DNA of 64,000 bases from Plasmopara viticola (GCA_001695595.3 MBPM02000032.1:496001-560000), one strand, 5' to 3'; shown: positions 1 to 9,535, counted from the first letter of the stretch. Numbers and translations are program-made. The notes: generated from the letters alone by a model not told the origin.

Positions 1-660
1 TGGTGCCAGCACGACTGCTGGTACTCGTCAAGATCGAATCAATTAGTTCCAATGGCAAGGAGCTAGAGGCGAACGCCGGTAAGGCCACAAGTTTCGGAGC
101 TCTTGGCCGATTTCACGAGAAAGTTGGCAAAACTAGCCACCACGCCTACACCCGATTGTGTACTAGGCCGTGCCAATGATGCTTCAGGAGAACGAAGTCG
201 AGGACGCAGTGCGCTTCTATTATAGACTCTTACTTGGTCGTGCCGTGCAAACCATGATGTTGCAAGGTCAAGAGAGACGGACAGAGCTGATTGCCGAGTG
301 TTTGCACTGCAATGTCGCGAGTCGTTTGTTCGAGAGCAGGTTTTCACGAGTCGATCGCGTGACGTGGTAAAGAGGCGTGCTCTTGTTAATAAACCAATCG
401 GTGAGCGGCGTGTCCGTAAAGTTGCAACAGAGCAATCGCATGCTCAGGCTTGGCAAGAGCTGCATCTTTGCAGTGGTGGTGTGTACACAAGCTGGAGAAC
501 AAGGTGGACAGCGACGAAAACGTCTAGTCGCAACCTTCTTGCTGTTGCATGTGCAGCAACAGCACGTACGCTGCAAAGCAGCTCAAGATATAAGGAACTT
601 TGATACGGCGGCGCATGCTCTTTCGACAGAGATGATTGCAAGCGTGTAACGATGAGTTAC
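1..660 (+). pseudogene. Fragment of unidentified multicopy coding sequence (family X), left copy
   Basis: I do not recognise this family. The plus strand reads in pieces, with frame changes, through words such as KIESISSNGK, GKATSFGALGRFHE and ENEVEDAVRF. Matching pieces occur on the minus strand at about 5640-7190 and 38429-38740. No single long frame survives and no start can be chosen. It sits just beyond the 3' flank of E1 and was evidently co-duplicated with the effector. It could be a transposon-encoded protein or a decayed host gene. Confidence 0.4.
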
Positions 661-698
661 TATGAGGTACTTGTAACGATGAGTTACGATGGGGTACT
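645..698. repeat. Short tandem duplication near gtaacgatgagttac
   Basis: The word gtaacgatgagttac occurs twice, at about 647 and 676, each followed by a similar tatgaggtac or gatggggtac tail. The right arm of the inverted repeat (near 5590-5615) has only one counterpart, so this duplication arose after the arms separated. Confidence 0.7.
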
Positions 699-870
699 TA
701 CTACAAGAAATTATTGATACCACAAGAGCAGGATTTTTGAATGGCACTGCCTTACTGACTGACATATTGCACTTTACTGTGGAACACCACTTTATTTATC
801 AGGTCCTTAATCGCTTCAGTCTTACAATACCAAAACTGCAACGACTCAAATGCAATCGCAACTCCTAAGC

Positions 871-2001
871 TTACGCAGCTGCCACCTTTTCCTTTAACAT
901 CGTCTCCAACTTCTCCACCAACTCCTTTTCGTCTTTAGTATTCGCTGTTTTGATGATACCCTTGACAACGTCTGGTTCGAAGAGGTTTACAAGGACCTGG
1001 GCAAGAGTCACGTCCTTCCCTTTCGTTTGCTGATACATTCCCGCATACCTCATCCACGATGTGAGCTCCGGGTTATCGAGAACATGACCAGGGTCTTTGT
1101 CAAGCATCAGATATTTGAAAACAACCTCCGGCTCCTTACCATACCGTAACCACTTCTTTTCCAACTTGAGTTGAAGGTTGGTCGCTAACGTCGCTGTTTT
1201 CTCTGACTGTTTTGAAGCAATTAGTAGCGAAGACAGACCTTGATGACTGAAAGTGTAATATAGCTGTCTGAATTGCGACCACCCAGGGCCCAAATAAGTG
1301 TTCCAGATATCATACGCACGGCCAGTAAGCAAAATTGGGTGGCTCGGATCCGACTGCAAACGATTGTAGACTTTGGCTGGGCTATATTCATGATTTCTCC
1401 AAAACGCCATGTGCTCTTTCTGTAGTATTGTGCCAAGAGCTTGAATAAATGGGTCTGCTTCACTCTTTGCTTCTTCCAGCATCATTGCCAATTTATAATC
1501 ATCAAATTTCGCCCATAATTCTAGGAAAAGTGACACCTCCTTCCCGGGATGGTCCGAATTGTAGCTATACACGTAATCGACCCAAGCACGAAACCAAGCG
1601 TTTGATAAACTGTTCTTCTTGGCCCGGTGGAGCTGTAGATTGGTGAAGACAGTGGAAGGATGCACACCATTATTCCTCCACCACTGTAACATGGGCATAA
1701 GGTGAGCGTGGACTATTGGATCCACCACCGCCTGCTTGTCCTTAGTCGGTAACACCACCGCCTGCTTGTCCTTGATCAGTAAAGCGCCCAATTCAGCTCC
1801 CAAGCCGAAATCTTCGATATTAGGAGCCCTCTCTTCGTCTCTTGCGCTCGGCGGGTCCGAGAGGAGGGTGCCAGGTTGCTTTGCAGTGGATGAAAAGTTC
1901 CCTGGGGGTGCGGGGGACGCAGTCGCATTCGCAGAGGCATCGGCATTTGCAAAAAGGGAGAAAACAAGGAAGAGTGTCTGAGCAACGCAGCAAAGATGCA
2001 T
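871..2001 (-). CDS. E1: secreted (L)WY-type effector with dEER motif
   Basis: This is a predicted secreted, host-directed effector of 376 residues. The signal peptide is residues 1-22 (MHLCCVAQ...NADA), followed by an N-A-T sequon at 25-27 and RDEER at 54-58. No canonical RXLR is present; the equivalent stretch reads QPGTLL. Three W/Y modules follow at roughly 99-190, 200-280 and 285-365, each with the pattern W, then P-x-x-(V/L)-(Y/F)-x-x-L, then W-x-x-Y. ATG 2001 is preferred over an in-frame ATG at 2055 because an Inr-like element at 2018-2031 lies inside the longer frame and other family members begin at this position. A 30-bp tandem duplication (1723-1782) adds ten residues. Family assignment rests on motif pattern; the host target is unknown. 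Confidence 0.85.
   Translation of the reverse strand: MHLCCVAQTLFLVFSLFANADASANATASPAPPGNFSSTAKQPGTLLSDPPSARDEERAPNIEDFGLGAELGALLIKDKQAVVLPTKDKQAVVDPIVHAHLMPMLQWWRNNGVHPSTVFTNLQLHRAKKNSLSNAWFRAWVDYVYSYNSDHPGKEVSLFLELWAKFDDYKLAMMLEEAKSEADPFIQALGTILQKEHMAFWRNHEYSPAKVYNRLQSDPSHPILLTGRAYDIWNTYLGPGWSQFRQLYYTFSHQGLSSLLIASKQSEKTATLATNLQLKLEKKWLRYGKEPEVVFKYLMLDKDPGHVLDNPELTSWMRYAGMYQQTKGKDVTLAQVLVNLFEPDVVKGIIKTANTKDEKELVEKLETMLKEKVAAA
1723..1782 (-). repeat. 30-bp in-frame tandem duplication inside E1
   Basis: Copies 1723-1752 and 1753-1782 both begin caccaccgcctgcttgtcct. In the protein this gives two units containing KDKQAVV just after the dEER region. The paralogue E2 has one unit (KTKQAV), so the duplication is specific to E1. 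Confidence 0.9.
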
Positions 2002-2017
2002 TTGTACACTTGCTGGC

Positions 2018-2031
2018 GAATTGAATAATGA
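2018..2031 (-). promoter_or_regulatory. Inr-like transcription start element of E1
   Basis: The minus strand reads TCATTATTCAATTC, close to the oomycete initiator pattern (TCATT followed by CA-A/T-TT). It ends 16 bases upstream of ATG 2001. The same element, at a similar distance, precedes E2, E4, E5 and E10. It implies a very short 5' leader and excludes the upstream in-frame ATG. Confidence 0.6.
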
Positions 2032-2085
2032 AAGGAGTGGGCGAGTGGATTGCATTTATGTATCCGTATGCGCATCATTGATTAG

Positions 2086-2215
2086 AAGGATCAGTCTGGC
2101 AACCATATGGAGGTACCATAAACACTACGGGGACTGATCTGCTCTGTAGTGCCGGTTCAGCAACCATGCCGACATTTGCTCAGAGATTTGTGGCTTGCAA
2201 CTCTGGCGCTCAGAA
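2086..2215 (-). promoter_or_regulatory. Conserved upstream block of E1
   Basis: It contains ctgatctgctctgtagtgcc, a word repeated with small changes about 120-170 bases upstream of E3, E6, E7 and E10 and more loosely of E4. It probably reflects duplication of gene plus promoter. Regulatory function is inferred only from its retention. Confidence 0.4.
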
Positions 2216-2345
2216 CAAATTTTTGCGTAAATGCGAACGCGGCCCAAGCATTGGCTTGTATAAATCAGTTTTACCTCGACAAAACGACCACCTGCTGTAG
2301 TAGCAATAGTATCTTTTGGCTTCTACAGCATTTACCGTGGTAACT

Positions 2346-2736
2346 CTTGACTTTTTAAGACCATAAAAAGACTTCAACTCTTGCATATTCTCGTTTGACC
2401 ACATTTACTCTCTTACGACCAATAATCACAGATATGAAGAATCGTAAGCTATCGTTAGACGCCTTGACTGCGTGTGCAGTACGACATTAAATTTTGGCCA
2501 ACCGGCTTTGAGTTTGTTTTATAAGTGACTCTGATTTCTCGATTTGCCAGCTACACCGAAAGTGGATAGAGACAGGCCCAAGCTTGCTCCCCCTCCGGCT
2601 CTTGCTCCGCTCATACTGTAGGTTCTTCCCTGCTTAACGACAAAACTAGGTGCGCTAAAAGGTTTCGACTGGAATTGCTTTAAACTACATTGTAGTGAAA
2701 CTTTCTAATCAGGATAGGACGCTAGGCCGTACTGAC
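2346..2736. other. Intergenic, no gene seen
   Basis: This is the spacer between the left arm and the LINE derivative. I see no coding pattern, RNA gene or clear repeat. Confidence 0.5.
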
Positions 2737-3893
2737 GTAATGTAATGTATTACGTTATCGCGTTGCCAAGGTATGCACGTGCTAGGCTCAGTCTGGCTAG
2801 TCCACGGCATAGAGTGGTGTCCGCATACGTCGAGTCTCGTTCGGCGGGCAGTGCATCCAGCACCGAGGTCGTATGGGTCTTCCATTTCTTTCGGTCTTGT
2901 GCAAGGGTACGTACCACTTCGAGGTCTTGTGCTGTCCGGAGTCGAAAGCTGGAGCCACGGGAAACAAGGTTGTAGTCGAGTGTTGAGGGGAGCGTGGTGC
3001 GGGGACGTCCGCGCCATTTTGCTGCGGTGGAGAAGAAGTAGACACGCATCTGGAGGTTAGCTGGAATGTCGGGATTGCGGCGAAGTACATGGCCAAACAG
3101 GCGCCAGCGAGCTTGTGTCAGTCGTAGTCTCAGCGGCCGCTCAACACAGAGGTCGTAGAGCCTTGCATTCGAAATGTGTCGGGGGTAGCGATAGCCAATA
3201 GCGTAGCGAAGCTGGCGGCGATGGAAACTCTCGAGGCCGTGGAGCTCTGACTTGGTAAGAGCCCAGGTGGCGCACTTGTACAGCAGAATTAGTAGAACGT
3301 AGGTGCTGTACAGTCGAATGCGGGTCTTGGGTGAGATGAGCGTGGGGCGGAGCCAGACGGACCAGAGGCGGTGGAGCGCGAGGGTGGCCAGGGACTTGCG
3401 TCGGGATAAATCTTCAATATCGCCGAGGAGTGTTCCGAGCTTCTTAGTGTGGCGCCAGGTTTCTTCTCGGGATCGGGCGTGTCGAGTGGCGCCCGACGGG
3501 TTGCAGTGGCGGCGGATTTCGGTGACTTCGGTCTTGGCTTCGTTTTTTTTTTTTTCAGGGTTGGAAGGAAGTCATCAATGCGGTGCTCACCTCTATCGTA
3601 GATCTTAGTTTCTCGGAGGCCAAGGATATCGACGCGGTAGCGCCGGAGATCTTCGGGGAGTGTTTCGTGCTTCTTGCGCTTAGAACCTAAAGAATTCACA
3701 TTCAAGGAGCCAATCCGGATGCGGTTGGCGCGGTTAAGGGCGTGGAAGGGGGTTTGGCCTGGTGCTGGAGACCGTCGCGTCGAGGGTGAGACTCGTTAGA
3801 GACCTGCAGATGCCCGAGAGCACCTGCCCGAAGCGCGCGAGCATTTAGCCCCCGCGCTTGAAAGGAGGGCGTCACCCCAACCTTTTCCGAAAA
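2737..3893 (-). mobile_element. Non-autonomous LINE derivative, long form, copy 1
   Basis: On the minus strand the element starts with cggaaaaggttggggtgacg and ends in a short ATTAC-type repeat. Near the start it encodes the beginning of an APE-type endonuclease (NVNSLGSK... RRYRVDILGLRETKIYD, about 3705-3555). It then jumps, at an A-rich run (about 3543-3556), to the C-terminal part of a LINE reverse transcriptase (LYSTYVLL.LYKCATWALTK, about 3310-3240, through to GRPRTTLPSTLD near 3000 and the end near 2750). The central endonuclease and the catalytic reverse-transcriptase core are missing, so it cannot move itself. No convincing target-site duplication was found for this copy. Confidence 0.85.
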
Positions 3894-4211
3894 AAAGCGC
3901 TGTAGATGCCAAAGAACTACTAATGCTACTACGTGACAGTGCAGTGGTCTTCATCGGTCTGGATATATAGGAGCAGAACTGATTTATACAAGCCAATGCT
4001 TAGGCCGTATTCGCAATACGCAGCAATTCAGTCTCAGCGCCACATTTGAGCCTTATTGTATTCGTAGCCAAGCCACAAATCGTCGTGCAGACGTCGGCTT
4101 GGTTGCTAAACCAACACTACAGGGCAGATGGCAGATATGGCTCACAGACTGATCCTTTTTATCATTGATGCGCAAACGGATACTCAAATGCAATCCACTC
4201 GCATTCCCCTT

Positions 4212-4225
4212 TCATTATTTAATTC
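4212..4225 (+). promoter_or_regulatory. Inr-like transcription start element of E2
   Basis: TCATTATTTAATTC lies 16 bases upstream of ATG 4242, at the same offset as in E1. It falls inside the longer open frame that begins at 4128, which argues against that start. Confidence 0.6.
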
Positions 4226-4241
4226 GCCAGCAAGTTTACAA

Positions 4242-5393
4242 ATGCATCTTTGCAGCGTTGCTCGAACACTCTCATTAGTCTTCTTCCTTGTATCAAAAGC
4301 CGATGCTTCTACGAATGCGACTGCGTCGCCCGCACCCTCAAGGACCTTTTCAACCACTGTGAATCAACCCAATGCCCTCCTCTCGGACCCGCTGAACGCA
4401 AGAGACGAAGAGAGGGCTCCAGGTATCGAAGATTTCGGCTTGGGAACTAAATTTTCCACTTTACTGGCCAAGACCAAGCAGGCAGTGAAGGTTCCAATTG
4501 CCGACACTCAGCTTCTGCTCAAAGTAGGTTGGTGGAGGCTGAAAAGTGCGGATCCTTCCATTGTCTACACCAATCTAAAGCTTGATCAGGTCAAGGAGAA
4601 CATTTTGTCGAACTTTTGGTCTCGAATTTGGGTCAGATACGTGGATAACTATAATCTGTACCATCCCGGGACGAAAGTGTCAGTTTTAGCAAAGTTAGAG
4701 GAGCAGTTTGATGATCATAAATTGGCAATGATGCTGGATCAAGCAAAGAGTAAGGCAAATCCGTCAATTAAAGCTCTTGGCACTAGACTACAGAAAGAGC
4801 AGATGAACAGTTGGAGAAACTTTCTCCTTTCTCCAAAAGAGCTCTACAACCGTTTGCAGTCGGACCCGAGCCACCCAATCTTGCTTACCGGCAGTGAGTA
4901 TGAAATCTGGAACATTTATTTGAGCGAGTACAACCCTGGTTGGTCAATGACGCCCTTCGATCAGCTGCTCCACTTCTTCAGTTTCACGAGTCTGTCTTCG
5001 CTACTAATTACTTCGAAAAAGTCAGAGAAAACAGCGACAATGGCGTCCAACCTTCAGCTCGAGTTAGAAAACTTCTGGTTGAGTAAAGATGAAGCGCCGG
5101 AACTTGTCTTCAAATATTTAAGGCCTGACCAAAACCCTTCTGATGTTCTCGGTAACCCGGAACTCAAATCATGGATGAGGTATACGGGAATGTATCAGGA
5201 AAAGACAGGGAAGGACGTGACACTTGCCCAGGTTCTTGTAAACCTATTCGAAACAGACAAAATCAAGCTTATAATCAAAACAGCGGATACTGAAGGCAAA
5301 AGGAAGTTGGCAGAGAATTTGGAAAGAATGTTGGCGAAAAAAATTAGGGAGGATTTGAAGATGAAGTTGGCGGGGAAACGGCAGACGCGTTAG
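4242..5393 (+). CDS. E2: secreted (L)WY-type effector with dEER motif
   Basis: E2 is 383 residues from ATG 4242 and is the inverted-arm paralogue of E1. The signal peptide is residues 1-22 (MHLCSVAR...SKADA), an N-A-T sequon follows, RDEER is at 54-58, and QPNALL occupies the RXLR position. Three W/Y modules are visible; examples are WWRLKSADPSIVYTNLKLD in the first, NSWRNFLLSPKELYNRLQ in the second and LVFKYLRPD with SWMRYTGMY in the third. The tail is rich in lysine and arginine. In-frame ATGs at 4128 and 4188 are less likely because the start-site element sits between them and 4242. It is likely secreted and delivered to plant cells; the target is unknown. Confidence 0.85.
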   Translation: MHLCSVARTLSLVFFLVSKADASTNATASPAPSRTFSTTVNQPNALLSDPLNARDEERAPGIEDFGLGTKFSTLLAKTKQAVKVPIADTQLLLKVGWWRLKSADPSIVYTNLKLDQVKENILSNFWSRIWVRYVDNYNLYHPGTKVSVLAKLEEQFDDHKLAMMLDQAKSKANPSIKALGTRLQKEQMNSWRNFLLSPKELYNRLQSDPSHPILLTGSEYEIWNIYLSEYNPGWSMTPFDQLLHFFSFTSLSSLLITSKKSEKTATMASNLQLELENFWLSKDEAPELVFKYLRPDQNPSDVLGNPELKSWMRYTGMYQEKTGKDVTLAQVLVNLFETDKIKLIIKTADTEGKRKLAENLERMLAKKIREDLKMKLAGKRQTR

Positions 5394-5480
5394 CTTTGGA
5401 GTCGCGTCTATTGGCGATCGTGTTTAAGTTGTTGCAGTTTTAGTATTGTAGGACTGAAGAGATTAAGGACTTGATTGAAT
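5394..5480 (+). other. Conserved 3' flank shared by effector genes
   Basis: Words such as ctattggcgat, gttgcagttttagtattgta and gactgaagagatta follow the stop codon. The same block follows E1 (reverse, about 790-870), E3, E4, E6, E7, E10, E11 and E12. It probably contains the 3' UTR and poly(A) region, and it shows that duplications included the 3' end. Confidence 0.6.
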
Positions 5481-5639
5481 ATAGTGGTGTTGCATGACTT
5501 AAGACAGAAAAGCACGATATGTTAGTCATTTAGGCAGTGCCGTTAAAAATCCTTCTCTTGTGGTTTTTGTAATCTCTTGCAGTAAGCACCCCAAAGTAAC
5601 TCATCGTCGCACGGCTGCAATTATCGATTCCAAAGTAGC

Positions 5640-7190
5640 TTACATCTTGGGCTGCTTTGCAGCGTACGTGCTGTTGCTACACATGTAACTAGACGTTTTC
5701 ATCGCTGTTTACCTTGTTTTCCAGCTTCTGTACACACCAACACTGCGAAGATACAGCTCTTGCAAAGCCTGAGCATGAGATTGCTCTGTTGCAACGTCAC
5801 GGACACGCCGCTCATCGATTGTGTTGTTAACAAAAGCACGCCTCTTTGCCACATCACGAGATCGACTCGTTTGATAAAAACTAAAGCACTTCACAGCCTA
5901 CTTTACCTTCCATGCAGTTTTGAGCTGCGCGATCTACACCGTCAGTATTGAAAACCTGCACGACTCGCGACATTGCAGTGCAAACACTTCGCGTAGCTCA
6001 GCAATCAGCTCTGTCCGTCTCTCTTTACCTTCAATGATCGTGGTTTGCACGGCACGAAAACGTATCAGTCTCTGAAAGAAGCGCACTGCGTCCTCAACTT
6101 CGTTCTCCTGGGGCATCATTGGCACGGCCGAGTACACAATCAGGTGTAGGCGTGGTGGCTGGTTCTGGCGAGCGCTTCTTGACCGTGAGGCGCCAAATTT
6201 ATCGTGAAATTGCGCAAGAGCTCAAAAACTTGTGGCATTGCCGGCGTTAATCTTGCCATTGGTACTAATTGACTCGATCTTGACGAGGTGCGCCTCAATA
6301 GCCGCTTCTTTCCCATCCTTGAAAGTACGACCACCTTTTCCACGACCATCATAGCTGGTACTAGCAGTCGTGCTGGCACCGCTTTCTCGAGGTCGCGCAC
6401 AACTTCGACATGCAGAAACTGTGGCTTCTTGATCTCTTGTTCCAAGGCGTTACTCTGTCCAGCCTCACCGTCACGCACGACAGGAGCTTGTTTCGTTTTT
6501 GCTCTGGCTTTGACGCCCAAGGCAATTTCCTTCTTGCGCTCTGCAAGCGCTTTTTCGAGCAGAGCAACCCGTTGAGCGTCGGATACATCGATTTCCAATT
6601 CGCGATATGCCCGCTCACGGGGTGCCTGCGCTTCGCACATGGCCTGACGTACAAAAAGTTGGCTTTGTCGATCACGGGGGGACCATGACGCCTCAAGCGC
6701 ACGCTTCTTTTGATTGCGTTCGATACGAATAAACTCCAATTGCCCAATTAGCAACTGTCCATGGGCATAGCTTACTTCTGCAAGCGTCTCTATCGCAAAA
6801 ATTTGACCAGTGGTACCGCCTACGAGTTGACTTCCCTCTGTTGCCTTCGGGTTGTTGCGAATGCTGCATGTACTTGCTGGTTTCGAAAATGCGATCGAAG
6901 CCTTTGCGAAACGAGCCACCAGAGTTTGGGACTGTATCCACCGTGTCTAAACACGGTGTGTAGTCAACTCGTAGACAAGCCACACTGTACGACTCTTGAG
7001 CATTGTTTCGATCGTGTACGCACGTTTCCAAATCAGTAATGCTGACCCAATCGCACTTGACGTTACCGTGCCCGACGTTTGCATCTCTTTGACTACACGG
7101 TCGATTGTTTGCAAAGATGTGTTGATGAAAGAAACAGGCTCGCCAAAGCGTACGTCCGAGTGACCAAAAAGAAGAATGAAGATATATCAC
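5640..7190 (-). pseudogene. Unidentified coding sequence (family X), right copy
   Basis: I do not recognise this sequence. The longest minus-strand stretch (about 6919 to 6140) is lysine/glutamate/arginine-rich, with a likely coiled coil around LLEKALAERKKEIALGVKARAKT. It has no ATG start at its upstream limit (GTG at 6919). Upstream the reading continues past a stop as IDRVVKEMQTSGTVTSS. Downstream another frame carries HLVKIESISTNGK and ENEVEDAVRFFQRL, both matched in the left arm. The frame changes suggest a pseudogene, although unrecognised introns cannot be excluded. Parts recur at 1-660 and 38429-38740. Confidence 0.4.
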
Positions 7191-7640
7191 ACCAAAGGAA
7201 ACAATCCTCTGACGCTTTCCTTTTCTTTGACTTTACCTAAATAACAGCCAGAATTAGCACTCAGATGCTGTGGCGTTGATATATCAGATTTGGTCACCAC
7301 CTCAAAAACAATCAATCAGTCATTTTGTACCAGTGACTACATCAACTATACCGTATTAATTACGATGGGAATAACTTTTATATATATTTCTTCGATGCTG
7401 TACATTATTTCCTCTACATTTCGATAAGGGGTATATTTTGTATTGACCCATTTACCGTATACGGTGTGCTACAAGAAAATATAGATATCGCATCTGCGAC
7501 CTGGCCTAAACAACTATATTAATTTTACTTTGCTGTCATGAAATCATGTCAAACCACTATAACCAACAAAACATTAACTTTTTCAGTCTCACAACGCTAA
7601 AACTACAGCGACTTAGACACAATTGCCAACAGAGCTGCGC
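7191..7640. other. Intergenic, AT-rich, no gene seen
   Basis: AT-rich spacer. From about 7560 it resembles the 3' flank of the effector family (words like ctcacaacgctaaaactacagcgac, read in the direction leading into E3). Confidence 0.5.
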
Positions 7641-8677
7641 GGCCGCCAGCTCTTTCGCCAAGCAGAGTCAATAATAACTTGATCAGGTGTGCGTTGTAGT
7701 AGCTCTCAATGATCTCATAGAGAGTCACGACCGTCTCTTTCTTTTCTGACTACATTTTCGCATACCTCAACCATACTTTGACCTCGTGCTGATCGAGAAG
7801 ACGATTTAAATTCCGTGTCAGGCATTATAAGCTTAAAAATAAGCTTTGGCGCCATACCTTTACTCAACCAGTCATTTTCAAACTCGAGTTGAAAATATTC
7901 CGCCAGCGTTGCCGTCTTCTGAGACGGCCTTGCCGAAATGAGTGGCGAAGATAGACGCGCGTCACCGAAAGTGTGGTGGAGCTGATTATAGGGCTTCGTG
8001 GACTCACCAGGCACGAACATGCTGAAATAAACATTCCAACAATCGTACGCACGGCCAGTGAGCAAGCTCGAGTTGCTCCAGTCAGGTTGCAAAAAGTCGT
8101 CGAGTTGGCGTGCGCTAGCCTTACCGTCTCTCCAATACGACATGTGCTCAATCTGCAGTGCTGAGCCGATCGCTACAAGTGATGTGGCTGTCTCTCTCGT
8201 TGCCTGTTCCAGTATCATTGCCAATCTATTATCCCCGTAATGATTTCACATTTTTTCAAAGATCGACACTTGCTTCTCTGGATGTTCCAAATTGTAGTAT
8301 CTCGCGTACACGAAAGATGAAAGTTGAAATTTGACAAAATGTCTTGACCTTACCCAGCTTTAGCTTGGCGTAATTGTCGTATGGATTTGCATTTCTCATC
8401 GACACCAAGTTACTCTAAACTCATTTAGACACTCAGCATCTTGGTTTTGCAACACCTGCTGGAATTTGGCCAGTAAGACGGCACCTCTGTCCTTCCAGCC
8501 TAAAATTTCAATACTATTCACCCTCTCTTCTTCGACTCCTGCATGCGGCGGTTCCAAGTTGAAAATAGCAGGTATTGAAAGAGGTGTGAGGGATGCGGTC
8601 GTATTTGCAGAAGCGTTAGCTTGTAAGATGCCAAAGAGGACTGTTACAAGTGCTATAGCACCGTCACAAAGACACCT
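7640..8677 (-). pseudogene. E3: effector-family pseudogene with lost start codon
   Basis: The family layout is readable: a signal-peptide-like stretch, an EEER in place of dEER, and W/Y modules, best kept at 8224-7715 (for example HMSYWRDGKASARQLDDFLQ and CWNVYF). The position of the family ATG (8677-8675) reads AGG, so initiation is lost. In-frame stops occur in the first module and frame breaks near 7800 and 7740 disrupt the third. The 5' block at 8724-8870 and the 3' flank at 7580-7640 match other members, so this was once a full duplication unit. It is unlikely to make protein. Confidence 0.75.
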
Positions 8678-8723
8678 TTGTAAATTTGCTAGAGAATTGC
8701 ATCCCTTGTCTCCATTTGCGCAT

Positions 8724-8870
8724 CACCGAGAAGTAGCTTCAGAACGAGAGCCATCTGGTACCTCGAAGCTGGAAACAAAAACGCTGCGAAAGCTGATCCG
8801 CTCCGTAGTGCCGGATCAGGAAACCTGCGTCTGCTCGACAACTTGCGGCACGGCTAAAAAGAGTGAATAA
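8724..8870 (-). promoter_or_regulatory. Conserved effector upstream block, E3
   Basis: It contains the family word gctgatccgctccgtagtgcc and flanking similarity to the upstream blocks of E1, E6 and E10. It sits in front of a dead gene. Confidence 0.4.
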
Positions 8871-8921
8871 GCGAACCCTAGCCTTTATTGCTCAAGTATT
8901 AAATGGTGTTGCTCAGTTTTA

Positions 8922-9247
8922 AGCTTGGAAAAGGTTGGGGTGACGCCCTCCTTCCAAGCGCGGGGGCTTAATGCTCGCGCTCTTCGGGCAGGTGCTCTCG
9001 GGCATCTGCAGGTCTCTAACGAGTCTCACCCTCGACGCGACGGTCTCCAGCACCGAGCGCCACCTGGGCTCTTACCAAGTCAGAGCTAAGCAAAATAATT
9101 GAAGACCCTCACGACCTCGGTGCTGGCTGCACTGCCCGCCGAACGAGACCCGACGTATGCGGACACCATTCTGTGCCGTGGACTAGCCAGACTGAGCCTA
9201 GCACGTGCATAACTTGGCAACGCGATAACGTAATACAATACAATACA
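8922..9247 (+). mobile_element. SINE-like short LINE derivative, copy 3
   Basis: This element is about 326 bp. It begins agcttggaaaaggttggggt and ends in an ATACA-type short repeat. It joins three pieces of the long form: the 5' head up to ccagcacc, a piece of about 30 bp from the reverse-transcriptase C-terminal region (gccacctgggctcttaccaa), and the 3' tail from gaagaccc onward. The same two joins are present in copy 4 (19083-19412), which points to a propagated family rather than independent deletions. The target-site duplication is unclear; at most agctt is shared. Confidence 0.85.
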
Positions 9248-9523
9248 GAGCTTGTCCGCCCGCGCCTCCCGGCTCTTCGCTATATGTCAGATAGCCGGCT
9301 GGCTAATCTTTTTGGATTTGGAGATCTTGGTGCGCTTGGTGGTGATATTTTTTCTATTAAAAAATTGCGGGTATCATCAAAATTAAAGAATTGGCAAATT
9401 CCTCTTTGCTAATTGACAAATCTCTTTTTGCTAAGCAGAATTTCAGAGGTCTGCGTCCAAATTCGTTACCAAAACTAAGTCACATAATAATTGGCCCCTT
9501 TGTGAGCTCTAAATACTGTTTTC
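9248..9523 (-). mobile_element. Degenerate Gypsy-family fragment (part 1, interrupted)
   Basis: Plus-strand words such as tatgtcagatag, gcgcttg and aaattgcgggtatcatcaaa recur at about 20650, 23570, 37180, 50740 and 62620, always in the same order. The block continues after the nested LINE derivative, from 10692. Sense is minus, judged from linked Gypsy-like blocks in sister copies. Confidence 0.55.
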
Positions 9524-9535
9524 TACTTAGACCGC
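9524..9535. repeat. Target-site duplication, left copy
   Basis: tacttagaccgc here is repeated exactly at 10680-10691 on the other side of the LINE derivative. Confidence 0.9.

Larger units (their letters stand above)
1..2345. repeat. Left arm of large inverted repeat carrying E1
   Basis: This segment reads as a diverged reverse complement of about 3950-6385. Matching landmarks, in order, are a coding fragment of unknown family (1-660), the 3' flank of the effector, the effector itself, its start-site region, and an upstream block around 2239-2345 that includes the shared words cccaagcattggctt and tataaatcag. The two arms are centred near 3150-3180. The arm may continue past the window edge. 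Identity was judged by eye only. Confidence 0.75.
3950..6385. repeat. Right arm of large inverted repeat carrying E2
   Basis: This is the partner of 1-2345. It holds E2 on the plus strand, its 5' and 3' flanks, and the unknown coding fragment on the minus strand. The 1.6-kb space between the arms (about 2346-3949) holds a LINE derivative, so the element either inserted after the inversion or was carried in it. One arm difference is visible: the left arm has a doubled word around 645-690 where the right arm has one copy. Confidence 0.75.

Noticed and set aside
2002..2055. Longer start of E1 at ATG 2055
   Set aside because: An Inr-like element lies within the extension and sibling genes start at the downstream ATG, which directly opens a signal peptide.
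2745..3060. Several 75-100-codon open frames on both strands inside the LINE derivative
   Set aside because: They are GC-rich shadows of the reverse-transcriptase C-terminal frame.
4128..4241. Longer start of E2 at ATG 4128 or 4188
   Set aside because: Same reason; the extension is homologous to noncoding leader sequence in E1 and E10.
6288..6688. Plus-strand open frames opposite family X
   Set aside because: They are antisense to a repeated coding-like sequence and are not preserved in the other copies.
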